Shown: one piece after another, positions 37,705-46,334 of the stretch
Position numbering within the stretch: the first letter of the stretch is position 1
Layout of the letters: every line of letters begins with the position of its first letter
Assembly (NCBI RefSeq): GCF_019966595.1
Contig: NZ_JAINFJ010000012.1
Span: 1 to 64,000 of the forward strand
Source: Oricola indica
Lineage (GTDB): Bacteria; Pseudomonadota; Alphaproteobacteria; Rhizobiales; Rhizobiaceae
DNA length: 64,000 nt
Direction of reading: 5' to 3'
Translations under genes and position numbers: made by a program
Notes under the pieces: model-generated
What the model saw: the letters and a program-made list of their open reading frames with translations, nothing else
Told to the model about the DNA's origin: nothing
The model's database searches: none

Positions 37705-37782
37705 GACTGATCGATCCCTCGCTGATTTTCTGAAGCCGATAGTACTGCAAGCGGACCTGATCGTCGAATTGGTAAGATGGCC
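37471..37782 (-). pseudogene. Remnant of type I restriction enzyme HsdR C-terminus with internal deletion
   Basis: Two pieces of an HsdR C-terminal region are visible on the minus strand. The first (about 37694-37780) reads QFDDQVRLQYYRLQKISEGS, typical of the start of the HsdR C-terminal helical domain. The second, in another frame (37471-37706), reads DKFELIFKNLLEALFIERMD followed by QNEELFSRFMNDKAFQ and stops after DTATQK. In intact HsdR these pieces are separated by several dozen residues, so an internal deletion with frame change has joined them. The 5' part of the gene and any hsdM/hsdS are absent; a truncated IS3-family element abuts the upstream side, and its OrfB frame runs into the first piece. 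Confidence 0.75.
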
Positions 37783-38305
37783 CGATCGCCATGTTCATCG
37801 CATCGATGACCAACTGGGCCTTGAGATTATGTCCCATGGCCCAGCCGACGATCCTGCGACAGAAGGCATCAAGAACAACTGCCAGATAGAGGAAGCCTGC
37901 CCAGGTCGGCACATAGGTGATGTCGGCGCCCCAGAACACATTCGGCTCATGCGCATAGAAGTTCCGGTCGACCAGATCGTTGGCCGGCCGCAATCGTTCG
38001 TCACGGATCGTGGTTCGAGCGGACCTGCGACGGCTGACGCCTTTCAAGCCTGCGGCTTTCATCAATCGCTCGACCCGCTTGCGACTGACAAGGACGCCGG
38101 CATCAGCCAGTTCAGCGTGCACGCGTGGAGCGCCATAGCTTTGCCTGGAGGCTTGATGGATGGTCTTGATGCGTCCGGTCAAATCACCATCGGCCACTAA
38201 ACGGGCCGATGGTGATCGGCTGTTCCACGCATAGAACCCGCTGCGTGACACGCCCAAGGTCATTGCCATCGTCTCGATCGGATACACTGCCTGGTTCGCG
38301 GTCAT
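37783..38305 (-). pseudogene. IS3-family transposase OrfB, C-terminally truncated (ISa)
   Basis: The frame from 38305 starts MTANQAVYPIETMAMTLGVS, includes a helix-turn-helix_21 segment SYGAPRVHAELADAGVLVSR and the first catalytic Asp region of the rve integrase core (VFWGADITYVPTWAGFLYLAVVLDAFCRRIVGW). It then loses the second Asp and Glu of the DDE triad because the sequence switches to HsdR after AMNMAIG. The open frame continues to 37673, producing a chimeric tail. It cannot be catalytically active. Confidence 0.85.
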
Positions 38306-38613
38306 GAATTCGAAGACCGGAACGACTTCACGTCGTTCGCTGCAAACCAGGCCGCGGCCTTTGAGAGGATGTCGCGCTCCGTTCGAAGCCGGCGGTTCTC
38401 CTTGCGCAGTCGCCGCAGTTCGTCACGCTCGGCGCTGGTCAAGCCGTCATCACACAATCCGCCATCGATCTCGGCCTGCTTGACCCAGCCATGGATCATG
38501 GCGACATACGGCTCGAACTCTCGGGCAAGGCTTTCAACACTGTGACCGGCCTTGGCCAGCGCGATGATCTGTTCCCTGAATTCCGCAGGGTGCGGGTTCC
38601 TGGTTCTCGGCAT
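38302..38613 (-). CDS. IS3-family transposase OrfA (ISa)
   Basis: A 103-residue DNA-binding protein of the IS3/IS911 OrfA type: MPRTRNPHPAEFREQIIALA with a helix-turn-helix (GHSVESLAREFEPYVAMIHGWVKQ) and the C-terminal leucine-zipper-like coil DELRRLRKENRRLRTERDIL. The ATG at 38613 is preferred over 38622. It overlaps the orfB start by 4 nt. It appears intact, but the element lacks one end and a functional OrfB. Confidence 0.88.
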   Translation of the reverse strand: MPRTRNPHPAEFREQIIALAKAGHSVESLAREFEPYVAMIHGWVKQAEIDGGLCDDGLTSAERDELRRLRKENRRLRTERDILSKAAAWFAANDVKSFRSSNS

Positions 38614-38668
38614 GAAAAACACTCTCTTTCACAATCGAAAAAGTGTCCATCAAACCAGGGGAACTCCA

Positions 38669-39163
38669 ATCACCTACATCAAAACACTAGGAGGCTTCGC
38701 CTATCTGGCCGTCATCATCGATCTCTATTCCAGGCGCGTCGTCGGATGGGCAATGCAGAGCCGTCAGACGACGGACGTGGTCCTGCAGGCATTGCTGATG
38801 GCGGTATGGAGACGGAAGCAGAATAGCCGGGTGCTGATCCACTCGGATCAGGGTTCCCAGTTCACCAGCATGGACTGGGCGTCATTCCTCAGGGCTCACA
38901 ACCTGGAGCACTCTATGAGCCGGCGCGGAAACCGCCATGATAACGCGGTTGCCGAGAGCTTCTTCAACCTGCTCAAGCGGGAGCGGATACTGCGCCGGAC
39001 ATACAAGACCCGCGTCGAGGCCAGGCAGGATGTGCTCGGCTACATCGAGATGTTCTACAACCCGAAGCGCAAGCACGTCAGGAACGGGATGCTGTCGCCC
39101 GTCGAGAACGAACGGCAGCAGACAATGAGAACCGAGGGTGTATAGAAAACTCGGGGCGATTCA
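38669..39163 (+). mobile_element. Remnant of a second IS3-family element (ISb), 3' half
   Basis: Contains the C-terminal half of an IS3-family OrfB in frame from 38669 to the stop at 39145: ITYIKTLGGFAYLAVIIDLY, VLIHSDQGSQFTSMDWASFL (second Asp), MSRRGNRHDNAVAESFFNLLKRER (catalytic Glu region) and IEMFYNPKRKHVRNGMLSP. A terminal repeat GAAAACTCGGGGCGATTCA closes the element at 39163. The 5' half is cut off by the ISa insertion. The seven-gene cassette begins immediately to the right. Confidence 0.85.
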
Positions 39164-39347
39164 TAATGCCTCCGTTTAGTATTATTCCGGCACCCTGGAT
39201 GGATTGCGATTTAAGGATAACGTTTCGGATTCCGCTTGACTATTATGTTGAGCAAAGGGAGTATTCTATAGCGTATGCAGCCCGTGGGAGAGGCAAGGAG
39301 ACTTGGGATCGGGGACGATCTCTTACTTCATTGTCAATTGTTGCCAG

Positions 39348-41408
39348 ATGTTCAAGAAACAATCAATAGTTTCGACCCTCTTGTCATTAGGTCTCGTGGA
39401 AGACGCTAAGCGCGTCAAAGACCATGACATCAATGAACACATCGAAGACCTGAAGGCGAAGTTGTCGAAACTCAGCGAGGGTAAAGAGGCGGCCCTTATA
39501 AAGAATGAGGTTGGGGATTCCCAGTACGACAGAATAAGGAACGACTTGGAGGCGGATTACGACAAGGCCCTGCAGCGTGCGGGCGGATTGCCGACGGGGG
39601 ACGAGGCGTCTGGAGCAGGCGAAGCCGTTAAAAAGCCGGATCCGGAGAAGGCCGCCGATGAGGCCTTAGCAGTGGCTGCTAAGGGATACGAACTGAGAGC
39701 GGTTGCCGAACCGGAGAGAATTCTCGACCAGATCGATGACTATCGGAGGCGGTTTTACCCCGATGAGGATGAGAATACCTTCGAGGCCGATTTCAAGCTT
39801 CTGGAGGATTTGCCAGTTGGAGGCAATCGCGGCAAGGTCTCAGTGCAAGCTGAAATCATCGACATTCACTCCGACGGTGAGCGGCTTTCGTTCAATCTGA
39901 CCAATACAGGAAGCGTTACCTCGACTCCTTTGGGGGATTTTGAAATTCCGGGACGGCTGCGACCTGCGGCCGTCAAGATACACCTGAGCGGCGACAGCGA
40001 CCTCGACTACGGCGTCTATCCCGTTGCCCAGAGGGAGTTGCTGACCCTTCTTCGCGGTGTTGCGTTTGTCGAGATTGAAGCCGACAGGAACGTTGAACGC
40101 ACCGCGCAAAAAATTGGCCGTTGGCTGGACGACGCGAAGATCCACGTCCTCGAGAAGCCTCTGCAGAACAAGAAGCTGGCTAATAAGGCCTGGTTTGCAG
40201 CCGCCGGATGCGTTCGCACATCCCTGCTGCTGTTGCGGCATTGGCGTACACGATTGATGAGTGAGTTGAAGGCGACCGAGACATGGCAGAGCTTCTTGGC
40301 CAGACGCGACATGGATATAGCAGAGAAAGAGCCAGACAATCTGACGGCGACGATCAAGGATATACAGGCCGATTTGGAAGCTGAAATGTCTCTCTATCAA
40401 TCGGCGCTAAATATTCGATTCGATCAACGCTTCAAGGCCCTTAAAATTAGGGCCGGCAGAAAGATTTCCAACCTTGGACCGGCTCACATCGAAGAAGGAG
40501 AGATCGACGGCGACACGAAGAAAAAATCGCTCAGCATTGTCGACAGCCAGCTGAAATATATCTTCTTGGAGCAGGACATCGACAGCCTCAAAAGTTTCGG
40601 CAATGACCTTGAGGCGCGCTTTCAATCCCTATGGGATAAGTTTCTGTATCCTCGCCTCATCGAACGGCGGCTGAACGCATCGTTAGGTCAAGAATTAGAT
40701 AGAAACGCGGTGGAGCGGATCGTCAATCCGGTTTCAGTCGGCCAGTTCGAGGAGATTACGCGCCGGCATCTGAACGAGTCGAAAGAGGCGGTCAGCAAAG
40801 AGCGATACTTCGGAACAACGATTAAACGACCAACCATGCTGCAGGCATTGGCCGCGACGGCGCGTGTGCCGAGCCGGCTTCTTGCGCCTTTTGCAGGGAT
40901 CTTCGCCCTGACTATGATGCTTGGACTCGGTTCGTTTCGATCAGCGGTTGGCGCTGGTATGGATGGCTTGGACCTAACAACTCAGGCACTAATCTGGATC
41001 ATAGCCGCGTTGATCGTGGCGTTTCTTGTGTTCGTTTACATGGACGCGAACAATCAGCGCAGTCAAGATTCTACGAAGTTTTTAGTCGATGCGAAAAAGA
41101 AGATTTCGTTAGCTCACGAGAGCGCACTTGAGGCAATTCGCAAGGAATATCACTCGGCGTTCCAGTCAAAACTTAAGAGCAGCTTGACGGACGTGCTTCG
41201 GAGGATCCGCGCGGATGTGGATATTAAAGCGCAGGAAACGAGGGCGGAATGGACAAAGCGACGCCATAGTATCCGCGAAGTCGACCAAGAGCTTCAAACG
41301 CAGCGAACGGAACTTGCTCGAATCGCGGCATCGATCGAAAAATCGGAAGAGAAACTTGGCAAATATCTCAATAATCTCAAGGCCCTCGCGGACCTGAAAT
41401 CCGCGTAA
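39348..41408 (+). CDS. Cassette gene 1: two-TM coiled-coil membrane protein of unknown function
   Basis: The product is 686 residues from the ATG at 39348. An in-frame TTG at 39303 lies only 2 nt after an AAGGAG, too close, so the start is uncertain. I do not recognise a family. Visible layout: a charged helical N-terminus (HIEDLKAKLSKLSEGKEAAL), a mixed beta-like region (VSVQAEIIDIHSDGERLSFN and following), a long helical middle, then a hairpin of two transmembrane helices (about 512-530 LLAPFAGIFALTMMLGLG and 543-565 LIWIIAALIVAFLVFVYM). A C-terminal coiled coil of about 110 residues follows (RRIRADVDIKAQETRAEWTK). There is no Walker A, so it is not a dynamin-type GTPase. It is the first gene of the cassette, 23 nt before the next start. 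Confidence 0.75.
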   Translation: MFKKQSIVSTLLSLGLVEDAKRVKDHDINEHIEDLKAKLSKLSEGKEAALIKNEVGDSQYDRIRNDLEADYDKALQRAGGLPTGDEASGAGEAVKKPDPEKAADEALAVAAKGYELRAVAEPERILDQIDDYRRRFYPDEDENTFEADFKLLEDLPVGGNRGKVSVQAEIIDIHSDGERLSFNLTNTGSVTSTPLGDFEIPGRLRPAAVKIHLSGDSDLDYGVYPVAQRELLTLLRGVAFVEIEADRNVERTAQKIGRWLDDAKIHVLEKPLQNKKLANKAWFAAAGCVRTSLLLLRHWRTRLMSELKATETWQSFLARRDMDIAEKEPDNLTATIKDIQADLEAEMSLYQSALNIRFDQRFKALKIRAGRKISNLGPAHIEEGEIDGDTKKKSLSIVDSQLKYIFLEQDIDSLKSFGNDLEARFQSLWDKFLYPRLIERRLNASLGQELDRNAVERIVNPVSVGQFEEITRRHLNESKEAVSKERYFGTTIKRPTMLQALAATARVPSRLLAPFAGIFALTMMLGLGSFRSAVGAGMDGLDLTTQALIWIIAALIVAFLVFVYMDANNQRSQDSTKFLVDAKKKISLAHESALEAIRKEYHSAFQSKLKSSLTDVLRRIRADVDIKAQETRAEWTKRRHSIREVDQELQTQRTELARIAASIEKSEEKLGKYLNNLKALADLKSA

Positions 41409-41431
41409 GCACAGCGTCGGAGCATTCGGTG

Positions 41432-43645
41432 ATGAAACTCGGGATCAGTGTGGATGATCTTTTTTGCATGGCCGCTTGTGACCGTGGGGGCAGCAGCACG
41501 CAGGAAGTGCCCACCAGGCGGACAGTGTTCGGACTCGGATTGAAAATGCTCCATGCCGACGGGACATATATACTGGAGAAGAAAAGCCCAGGTTTCGGGT
41601 TTGGTAATCTAGCACGCGAATTCGATGCGCTGTCCGATAATCCCAATATCCGCGAAGTTCCGAAACCGCTCGGTCTCGCTGAGGGGCTGAGATCACCCGA
41701 TAGCCATGCCGACGCGGATGATATCCGTGATCCGCATACGGGATTGCCTTATCTTTCGGTCCTATTCGATGCAATCGGCAAAGAGGCAGGGCGGTTCGGT
41801 GTAGGTCCCGACCTTGATCTAGCAGTGGCAGTTCCCGGCATTGCGGCGTGCCTAACGATAGCAGAAGAGGAAAAACGAAAACCGAGGATACGCGGGTGTC
41901 ACGACGCGCTCTCGCAGTGCGTCTCCTTTATGATGGATTCCAGCCCGGTTCTAACCGACTTTGAAGATGCGGGGCTGTGCGCAGGTTTCCGTAGCGTGTC
42001 TTGCGCCTGGACGGCCCACCTCCTAGGGGGCGATATACTGCGAACCGACATCGACGTCCGAGAAAGGTTGGGGGAGGAGAGAAAGAGTTTCGTCATTGTC
42101 GAGGTGCAGAACGACGGATTGCTTTTGACACCGATTTCGAGAGCACGACAAGGCAAAGACGCGGTCCTATCCCGGCCCTCGCTTTGGGTACCATTCGCAT
42201 TCGCGGAATGGCTGAAAGTTAATCTGAGTGCCACCGATGAGACCGGATTCGGAGAACTAAGCGACGAGTACAAAGCCACCTATCTGGAGCGTTTCCTAGG
42301 CGGCGTTGGATTCGCGGCCGGCCCGGGAAACGGCTTCATTGAGGGGAATGAAGAAGGCTACGGTGATAAAGATGGTCCACATCCCAGGTGGCAGGAACCC
42401 GGCGTGAAATGCGAAACCGTCGGATTATTCCGCGACGGTGCTTTCACGTCGGACATCGCGAACTACCACCTCGTCGAAGATGATCTGGCTTTTCATCTGG
42501 CGCTTCAACTTCTACGAAAAATCTACGGCGATGACGAGGTTGACGAAGCTGCCATTGGGAAGGGGCTGGAACAGAGTCCAGGGATCGAGCCAGATCATTT
42601 CAAAGGCTTCATGAAGGTGTTCGATCGATGGGATGATGAAAGCACGGGCGTTAATGTCATGGATGTGGTCGGATATCGACTCACCGGCTCGTTGGCTGCT
42701 CATCCCATCCTGGGGCCGGTGATCAACAAGGCCGTTCGGATGATGCTATGGCTCCCCGAGGTGCAGCCAGATTTTGCAATTCGGAACCACGAGACTGCGA
42801 CCATCGGAGAGGCTGCCGTCCTGGCGTTGAAGGCCGACCCATTGGGCAATCCGAAGGCGCCATTTTCACTGCCAAAGTCGGCAGCTCTCTGGAGTAGCGT
42901 ATTGATCGAATTCTATGAAGGAGACGAACCGGGTGCAAACCTAACATACGAAGTCAAAGTCCCCGAGCTGACAGAAGAGGCGCCTTGGGCTACGGTGACA
43001 AAGTGGTTCAAGGATGTCGGCGACACGGTCGCCGCGGAAGAGCCGCTTGTGGAAATTGAAACGGACGACACGAAGTTAAATGTGTCGGCTCCTGCAGGCG
43101 GTAGGATCGAGAGTATCAATAATCCAGCCAAAGAGATCGTTCAGTCCGGTGCGTTACTCTGCGTGATCGATGGCAACATCAGTTCGAAAGTCGCCGCACC
43201 TGTGAACGCTCCCGACACTGAAGCGACGGAGAACCTTGCACTGACGCGTCGCATGATTGCCGGCAACAGGTCACTTAACCTGGGCTGTAGGATAACATTG
43301 GGCCGCCGTAGCGGTTCCGAGCCGCTGGTATGCGAGCTCGACTTCGATCTTGAAGAGCATCATGTCGACCGTACGGTAGAAGTAGAAGTTAGGATCGACC
43401 GGACCGAAAAGGCTCTCGTTGCCGGTTTGATTGATGGCCGGCCTTTTCCCGCGAAAAGTCTCGAACGGATAGGTGGCCCGGACAGCACGATCATACGGCC
43501 CGCGGCTTTTGGTGCCTTCGAGGTGTTCGTCGATGCGCGCCATGAACGTTTCGCCAGGACTAAGAGCCGCCTCAACGGTAGTGCCGACAAACCGTGGTCC
43601 GTTTTATCTGACGACACCGCCAGTGGCCAAGGCGCTCAACGCTGA
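41432..43645 (+). CDS. Cassette gene 2: divergent Hsp70/ASKHA-like protein with a lipoyl-like domain
   Basis: 737 residues from the ATG at 41432 (GGAG nine bases upstream). The N-terminal ~490 residues look like a remote Hsp70/actin-fold: MKLGISVDDLFCMAACDRGG resembles a phosphate-1 strand-turn, LDLAVAVPGIAACLTIAEEE resembles the conserved Hsp70 VPA strand and helix, and SFVIVEVQNDGLLLTPIS sits where phosphate-2 should be but lacks its glycines. Residues ~505-580 form a clear lipoyl/biotinyl-like domain (KVPELTEEAPWATVTKWFKD, then VGDTVAAEEPLVEIETDDTK, closing LLCVIDG). The canonical lipoyl Lys position is Asp546, with a Lys two residues later. The C-terminus (VEVEVRIDRTEKALVAGLID) resembles an Hsp70 substrate-binding beta domain. 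Hsp70 relationship is inferred; the lipoyl-like domain is well supported. Confidence 0.7.
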   Translation: MKLGISVDDLFCMAACDRGGSSTQEVPTRRTVFGLGLKMLHADGTYILEKKSPGFGFGNLAREFDALSDNPNIREVPKPLGLAEGLRSPDSHADADDIRDPHTGLPYLSVLFDAIGKEAGRFGVGPDLDLAVAVPGIAACLTIAEEEKRKPRIRGCHDALSQCVSFMMDSSPVLTDFEDAGLCAGFRSVSCAWTAHLLGGDILRTDIDVRERLGEERKSFVIVEVQNDGLLLTPISRARQGKDAVLSRPSLWVPFAFAEWLKVNLSATDETGFGELSDEYKATYLERFLGGVGFAAGPGNGFIEGNEEGYGDKDGPHPRWQEPGVKCETVGLFRDGAFTSDIANYHLVEDDLAFHLALQLLRKIYGDDEVDEAAIGKGLEQSPGIEPDHFKGFMKVFDRWDDESTGVNVMDVVGYRLTGSLAAHPILGPVINKAVRMMLWLPEVQPDFAIRNHETATIGEAAVLALKADPLGNPKAPFSLPKSAALWSSVLIEFYEGDEPGANLTYEVKVPELTEEAPWATVTKWFKDVGDTVAAEEPLVEIETDDTKLNVSAPAGGRIESINNPAKEIVQSGALLCVIDGNISSKVAAPVNAPDTEATENLALTRRMIAGNRSLNLGCRITLGRRSGSEPLVCELDFDLEEHHVDRTVEVEVRIDRTEKALVAGLIDGRPFPAKSLERIGGPDSTIIRPAAFGAFEVFVDARHERFARTKSRLNGSADKPWSVLSDDTASGQGAQR

Positions 43646-43687
43646 ATTCGCGTCCGAGCTCGGTGCCAGGCAAGGATAGTGTTACGA

Positions 43688-44500
43688 ATGCCCGAGAACA
43701 TCACAATTCCTACTGCGGATCTGATCAGCGACACGGGTGATACGCTGTTGGAGAGCGCTCGCGACGGGATCAAGAGGATTCGTGACCTGACCGCAGCCGC
43801 AAACGCTTGCCACAATACGCTGCGTTCCAAATTGGATTCGGTTCAGTCCCTAGTCGGCGGTATCGACAGTATCCTGAACCACGAAAGTGCTGATGAGGGA
43901 GGGGGGTCGGATAGTGAATTTGGCGAGATGTCGGACTTACTCAACACACTGACGGCATATTCGAATGAGGTTTTGGATGAGGAGTATCGCAAAATAATCG
44001 AGAAGGCACGTGAAGCGCCCGACCGCTTTGACGAAGCCATCGAGACTGTCGACAACCGGTCAGAGGCAGGTTTCCAGGCGATCGAGGAATTGCTGACCGA
44101 ACGCAGCGAAGCGCTTCTGGCAGCTTCCGTAGAGGTCCGCGAGCGCGCCAACGAGATCGCAGCCGCGTTGGACGAAGCTGGAACGGCGCTTGTGCAAAAA
44201 ATGGATGACGTTTCCGAGAAGCTTGAAGAGTTATTCGATGCTTACGAAAGCACGTCGACCGATGGAACGGCAGAAGTTGTCAACTCCATCAGCGATCGGA
44301 TCGGAGACGAGATCGAATTGAGTATCGACGAGGCGGGCGGTGAAGTCTTGAAGAGCCTCGACAACGTGAATGACACGATGGAAGCAATGTTCGGCGAAGC
44401 CACGGCAGCACTTGAGGATATAAATAGCGTTTTCGAAGACGTGGTCGACATTGTCGAACCTTTAATGCCGGTTCTAGATGAAATCTCGGCGCTGACCTAA
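43688..44500 (+). CDS. Cassette gene 3: acidic coiled-coil protein
   Basis: 270 residues from the ATG at 43688 (AAGGA 11 bases upstream; a GTG at 43679 is too close to that site). It is soluble, with no signal or membrane helix, very acidic and almost all helical, with heptad-like runs (AIEELLTERSEALLAASVEV; ALVQKMDDVSEKLEELFDAY). The C-terminus repeats ALEDINSVFEDVVDIVEPLM. No family is recognised; the feel is of MCP-cytoplasmic or apolipoprotein-like coils without their signature motifs. It is the first of four tandem genes of similar size and composition, 42 nt after gene 2. Confidence 0.75.
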   Translation: MPENITIPTADLISDTGDTLLESARDGIKRIRDLTAAANACHNTLRSKLDSVQSLVGGIDSILNHESADEGGGSDSEFGEMSDLLNTLTAYSNEVLDEEYRKIIEKAREAPDRFDEAIETVDNRSEAGFQAIEELLTERSEALLAASVEVRERANEIAAALDEAGTALVQKMDDVSEKLEELFDAYESTSTDGTAEVVNSISDRIGDEIELSIDEAGGEVLKSLDNVNDTMEAMFGEATAALEDINSVFEDVVDIVEPLMPVLDEISALT

Positions 44501-44510
44501 GGGAATCGTC

Positions 44511-45392
44511 ATGGCGTTGAAAGATCAGATCGCGCGCATACAGTATGCCGAAACCGACCTTCGAGATTCGGTGGTGTCCGTGAAACAATCGCTTATTCAG
44601 CGCGTCGATCGCTATGCGGATGCAGCCCAACTCCTAAACGACGCAAATCAGCGTTTTGCGCATGGCGCATTCGTCGCGATCGAAGCGTTTGCGGAGGATG
44701 CCGCAGAGCGGCCCTTTGCTTTCAGTGACGGCGTGAGCGACCAGGTTGTAGCGCTAAATGAAACGATCACGGCTCTGGAAGGTGCTATTGATACAGCGCA
44801 AGAACAATTGGAATCCGTGGAGGAGGCTTCCGAAGCGTTCATTGAAGTTCTTGAGTCCGGCCTCGAGTCTCTCGACGATTCGCTCACCGCCGCCGGCGAA
44901 AGAACAGAGGCCGCGTTCGATCAATTCGCAACCGTATTGTTCGACGAAATGAGGGGCCTCGACGAGCGATGCCATAGCGCGATTGAATCAATAGTCAATG
45001 ACGTTCAGGAGATGGTCAGCGACGAGTTGGAGGGAGTAGTCGCCTCCATCCTTTCGGGCATTCGCGAGCGGCTTGAGACTGCGCTTTCAGTCAACAGGGA
45101 TGCCGTGGACTCCATCGTCGATTCTCTGCGCGAGCATATGGAAACTTCAGTGCGCGACCTCGTCGATCATGCTGACAGCACGGCAAAACAGGAGATCAAG
45201 TCGCTGGAGGGTGAGGTTCTAAAAATGCTGGAGGATCGGCTTAAGACCGAGGCCATGGCCAGCGTGACGACGACTCAGCTTAACGTACAAATCACGACGG
45301 CGCTGCAGCCTTATCTGCCGCAACTCATGGCTGCGAATGCCGTAGCTCCGGTGGTTCAGAATGCCCTCAACGTCATGCGCATGGGAATCTGA
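44511..45392 (+). CDS. Cassette gene 4: acidic coiled-coil protein
   Basis: 293 residues, starting ten bases after the previous stop with AAGGGA before the ATG. Helical throughout, with acidic heptad stretches (AQEQLESVEEASEAFIEVLE; DSIVDSLREHMETSVRDLVD) and one Cys (DERCHSAIESIV). The last ~35 residues are more hydrophobic (LQPYLPQLMAANAVAPVVQN), possibly an amphipathic membrane- or partner-binding end. No signal peptide. It matches genes 3, 5 and 6 in size, charge and structure rather than in alignable motifs. Confidence 0.75.
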   Translation: MALKDQIARIQYAETDLRDSVVSVKQSLIQRVDRYADAAQLLNDANQRFAHGAFVAIEAFAEDAAERPFAFSDGVSDQVVALNETITALEGAIDTAQEQLESVEEASEAFIEVLESGLESLDDSLTAAGERTEAAFDQFATVLFDEMRGLDERCHSAIESIVNDVQEMVSDELEGVVASILSGIRERLETALSVNRDAVDSIVDSLREHMETSVRDLVDHADSTAKQEIKSLEGEVLKMLEDRLKTEAMASVTTTQLNVQITTALQPYLPQLMAANAVAPVVQNALNVMRMGI

Positions 45393-45406
45393 GGAATTTG
45401 GCTACG

Positions 45407-46333
45407 ATGATGTTGAACGCTGCCATTTTAACCGTCGAAGAAGAGGCCGAACTCGGGAACCTCGCCGAGCAGGTTGCTGTCGAGTTGGAGGGTCTACGCA
45501 ATACGATCTTGGAATTGAACGGTCATCTCGACGGGCTTCCGGATGATGCTGCGATCGAACAATTACACGCGGACTTGGAGACCATATACGAGGAGGGACA
45601 GGCAGCGTTCGAGGTGGCACTAGAGCAGATCAACGCCAGCATCGACAAAGTGCAGACCGCATGGAAGGCGGAATATGCTCCGCTCGCAGATTCAGTTCGT
45701 GAAGTACTGGTCGATGCTAATGATGGCTTGCAGGCGCTAGTTACCCGATTAGACGACCTAAACGAGCATGCGGATGACATGCGGGCCACCATCGATCAGT
45801 TGTCAACTGAACGCACAGAGGCATTTTCCGAGGCCAGTGAAGTAATAGAAGCCGCAACCTCTGAAGCCGAGACGGTCATTGATGATGTTTCGACAACCGC
45901 CACCGGAGTCATTGAAGAAGCCGACGAACTCCTGAGCGCGGTGAAGGAAGAAGTCGCGGAACGGTTGTCCGATATGGTGGCCTTTCTCCAAAGCGAGGCC
46001 GCAGAACCTCTTGAAACTCTGGCCGATGCGCTTGATGAGCAGTTGCTCGAACTCCGTGAAAGGATGACAGAAGCTGTTCTCATCAACGCAACCGAAGTCA
46101 TCGACGAAGAATTCGTGCAAGTTTTACATAATAGAATCAAAGCGCTGGCCGAAGAAGTCATAGAGGTCGTGCGCTTACATCTCGCTGAACTCATTGAAGG
46201 TGGTGAGGAAAACAAGGCCCAGCGCGAGCAGATGGAAACGGCGATGGAGGCACTCGAAGCGGTCACCGAACCGGTTTTCTCTGCGCTGGAACATTTGCGA
46301 AGCCTAGCGGGTACGGTGGGGATAAGTATCTAA
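45407..46333 (+). CDS. Cassette gene 5: acidic coiled-coil protein
   Basis: 308 residues from the ATG at 45407, 11 bases after GAGGA. The in-frame TTG at 45398 is too near the ribosome site. Extremely Glu/Ala-rich and helical: VEEEAELGNLAEQVAVELEG at the start, then EAFSEASEVIEAATSEAETV and ELLSAVKEEVAERLSDMVAF. No membrane helix or catalytic motif is seen. Its start is 14 nt after gene 4 and its stop is one base before the gene 6 start, so the set is probably translated in fixed proportion. Confidence 0.75.
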   Translation: MMLNAAILTVEEEAELGNLAEQVAVELEGLRNTILELNGHLDGLPDDAAIEQLHADLETIYEEGQAAFEVALEQINASIDKVQTAWKAEYAPLADSVREVLVDANDGLQALVTRLDDLNEHADDMRATIDQLSTERTEAFSEASEVIEAATSEAETVIDDVSTTATGVIEEADELLSAVKEEVAERLSDMVAFLQSEAAEPLETLADALDEQLLELRERMTEAVLINATEVIDEEFVQVLHNRIKALAEEVIEVVRLHLAELIEGGEENKAQREQMETAMEALEAVTEPVFSALEHLRSLAGTVGISI

Positions 46334-46334
46334 T

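Larger units (their letters stand above)
37783..38668 (-). mobile_element. Truncated IS3-family element (ISa)
   Basis: An IS3-type element with orfA and orfB on the minus strand. Its orfA-proximal end is intact at 38668, where the inward-reading terminal sequence is TGGAGTTCCCCTGGTTTGAT. The opposite end is missing: orfB breaks off after the DAMNMAIG motif and continues as HsdR sequence near 37782. The intact end is inserted in the middle of another IS transposase gene (38669 onward), so this is an IS-in-IS insertion followed by deletion. Confidence 0.8.

Noticed and set aside
39236-39272. Possible sigma-70 promoter before the cassette (TTGACT … TATTCT)
   Set aside because: The spacer is 20 bases, outside the usual 16-18, and no better pair is visible; not annotated as a feature.
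39348-41408. Dynamin-like GTPase (SrfC-like) identity for cassette gene 1
   Set aside because: No Walker A or GTPase motifs; only the layout of hairpin and coils is similar.
42946-43170. Functional lipoyl carrier (2-oxo acid dehydrogenase E2)
   Set aside because: The canonical lipoyl Lys is Asp, no E2 catalytic domain follows, and no E1/E3 genes are nearby.
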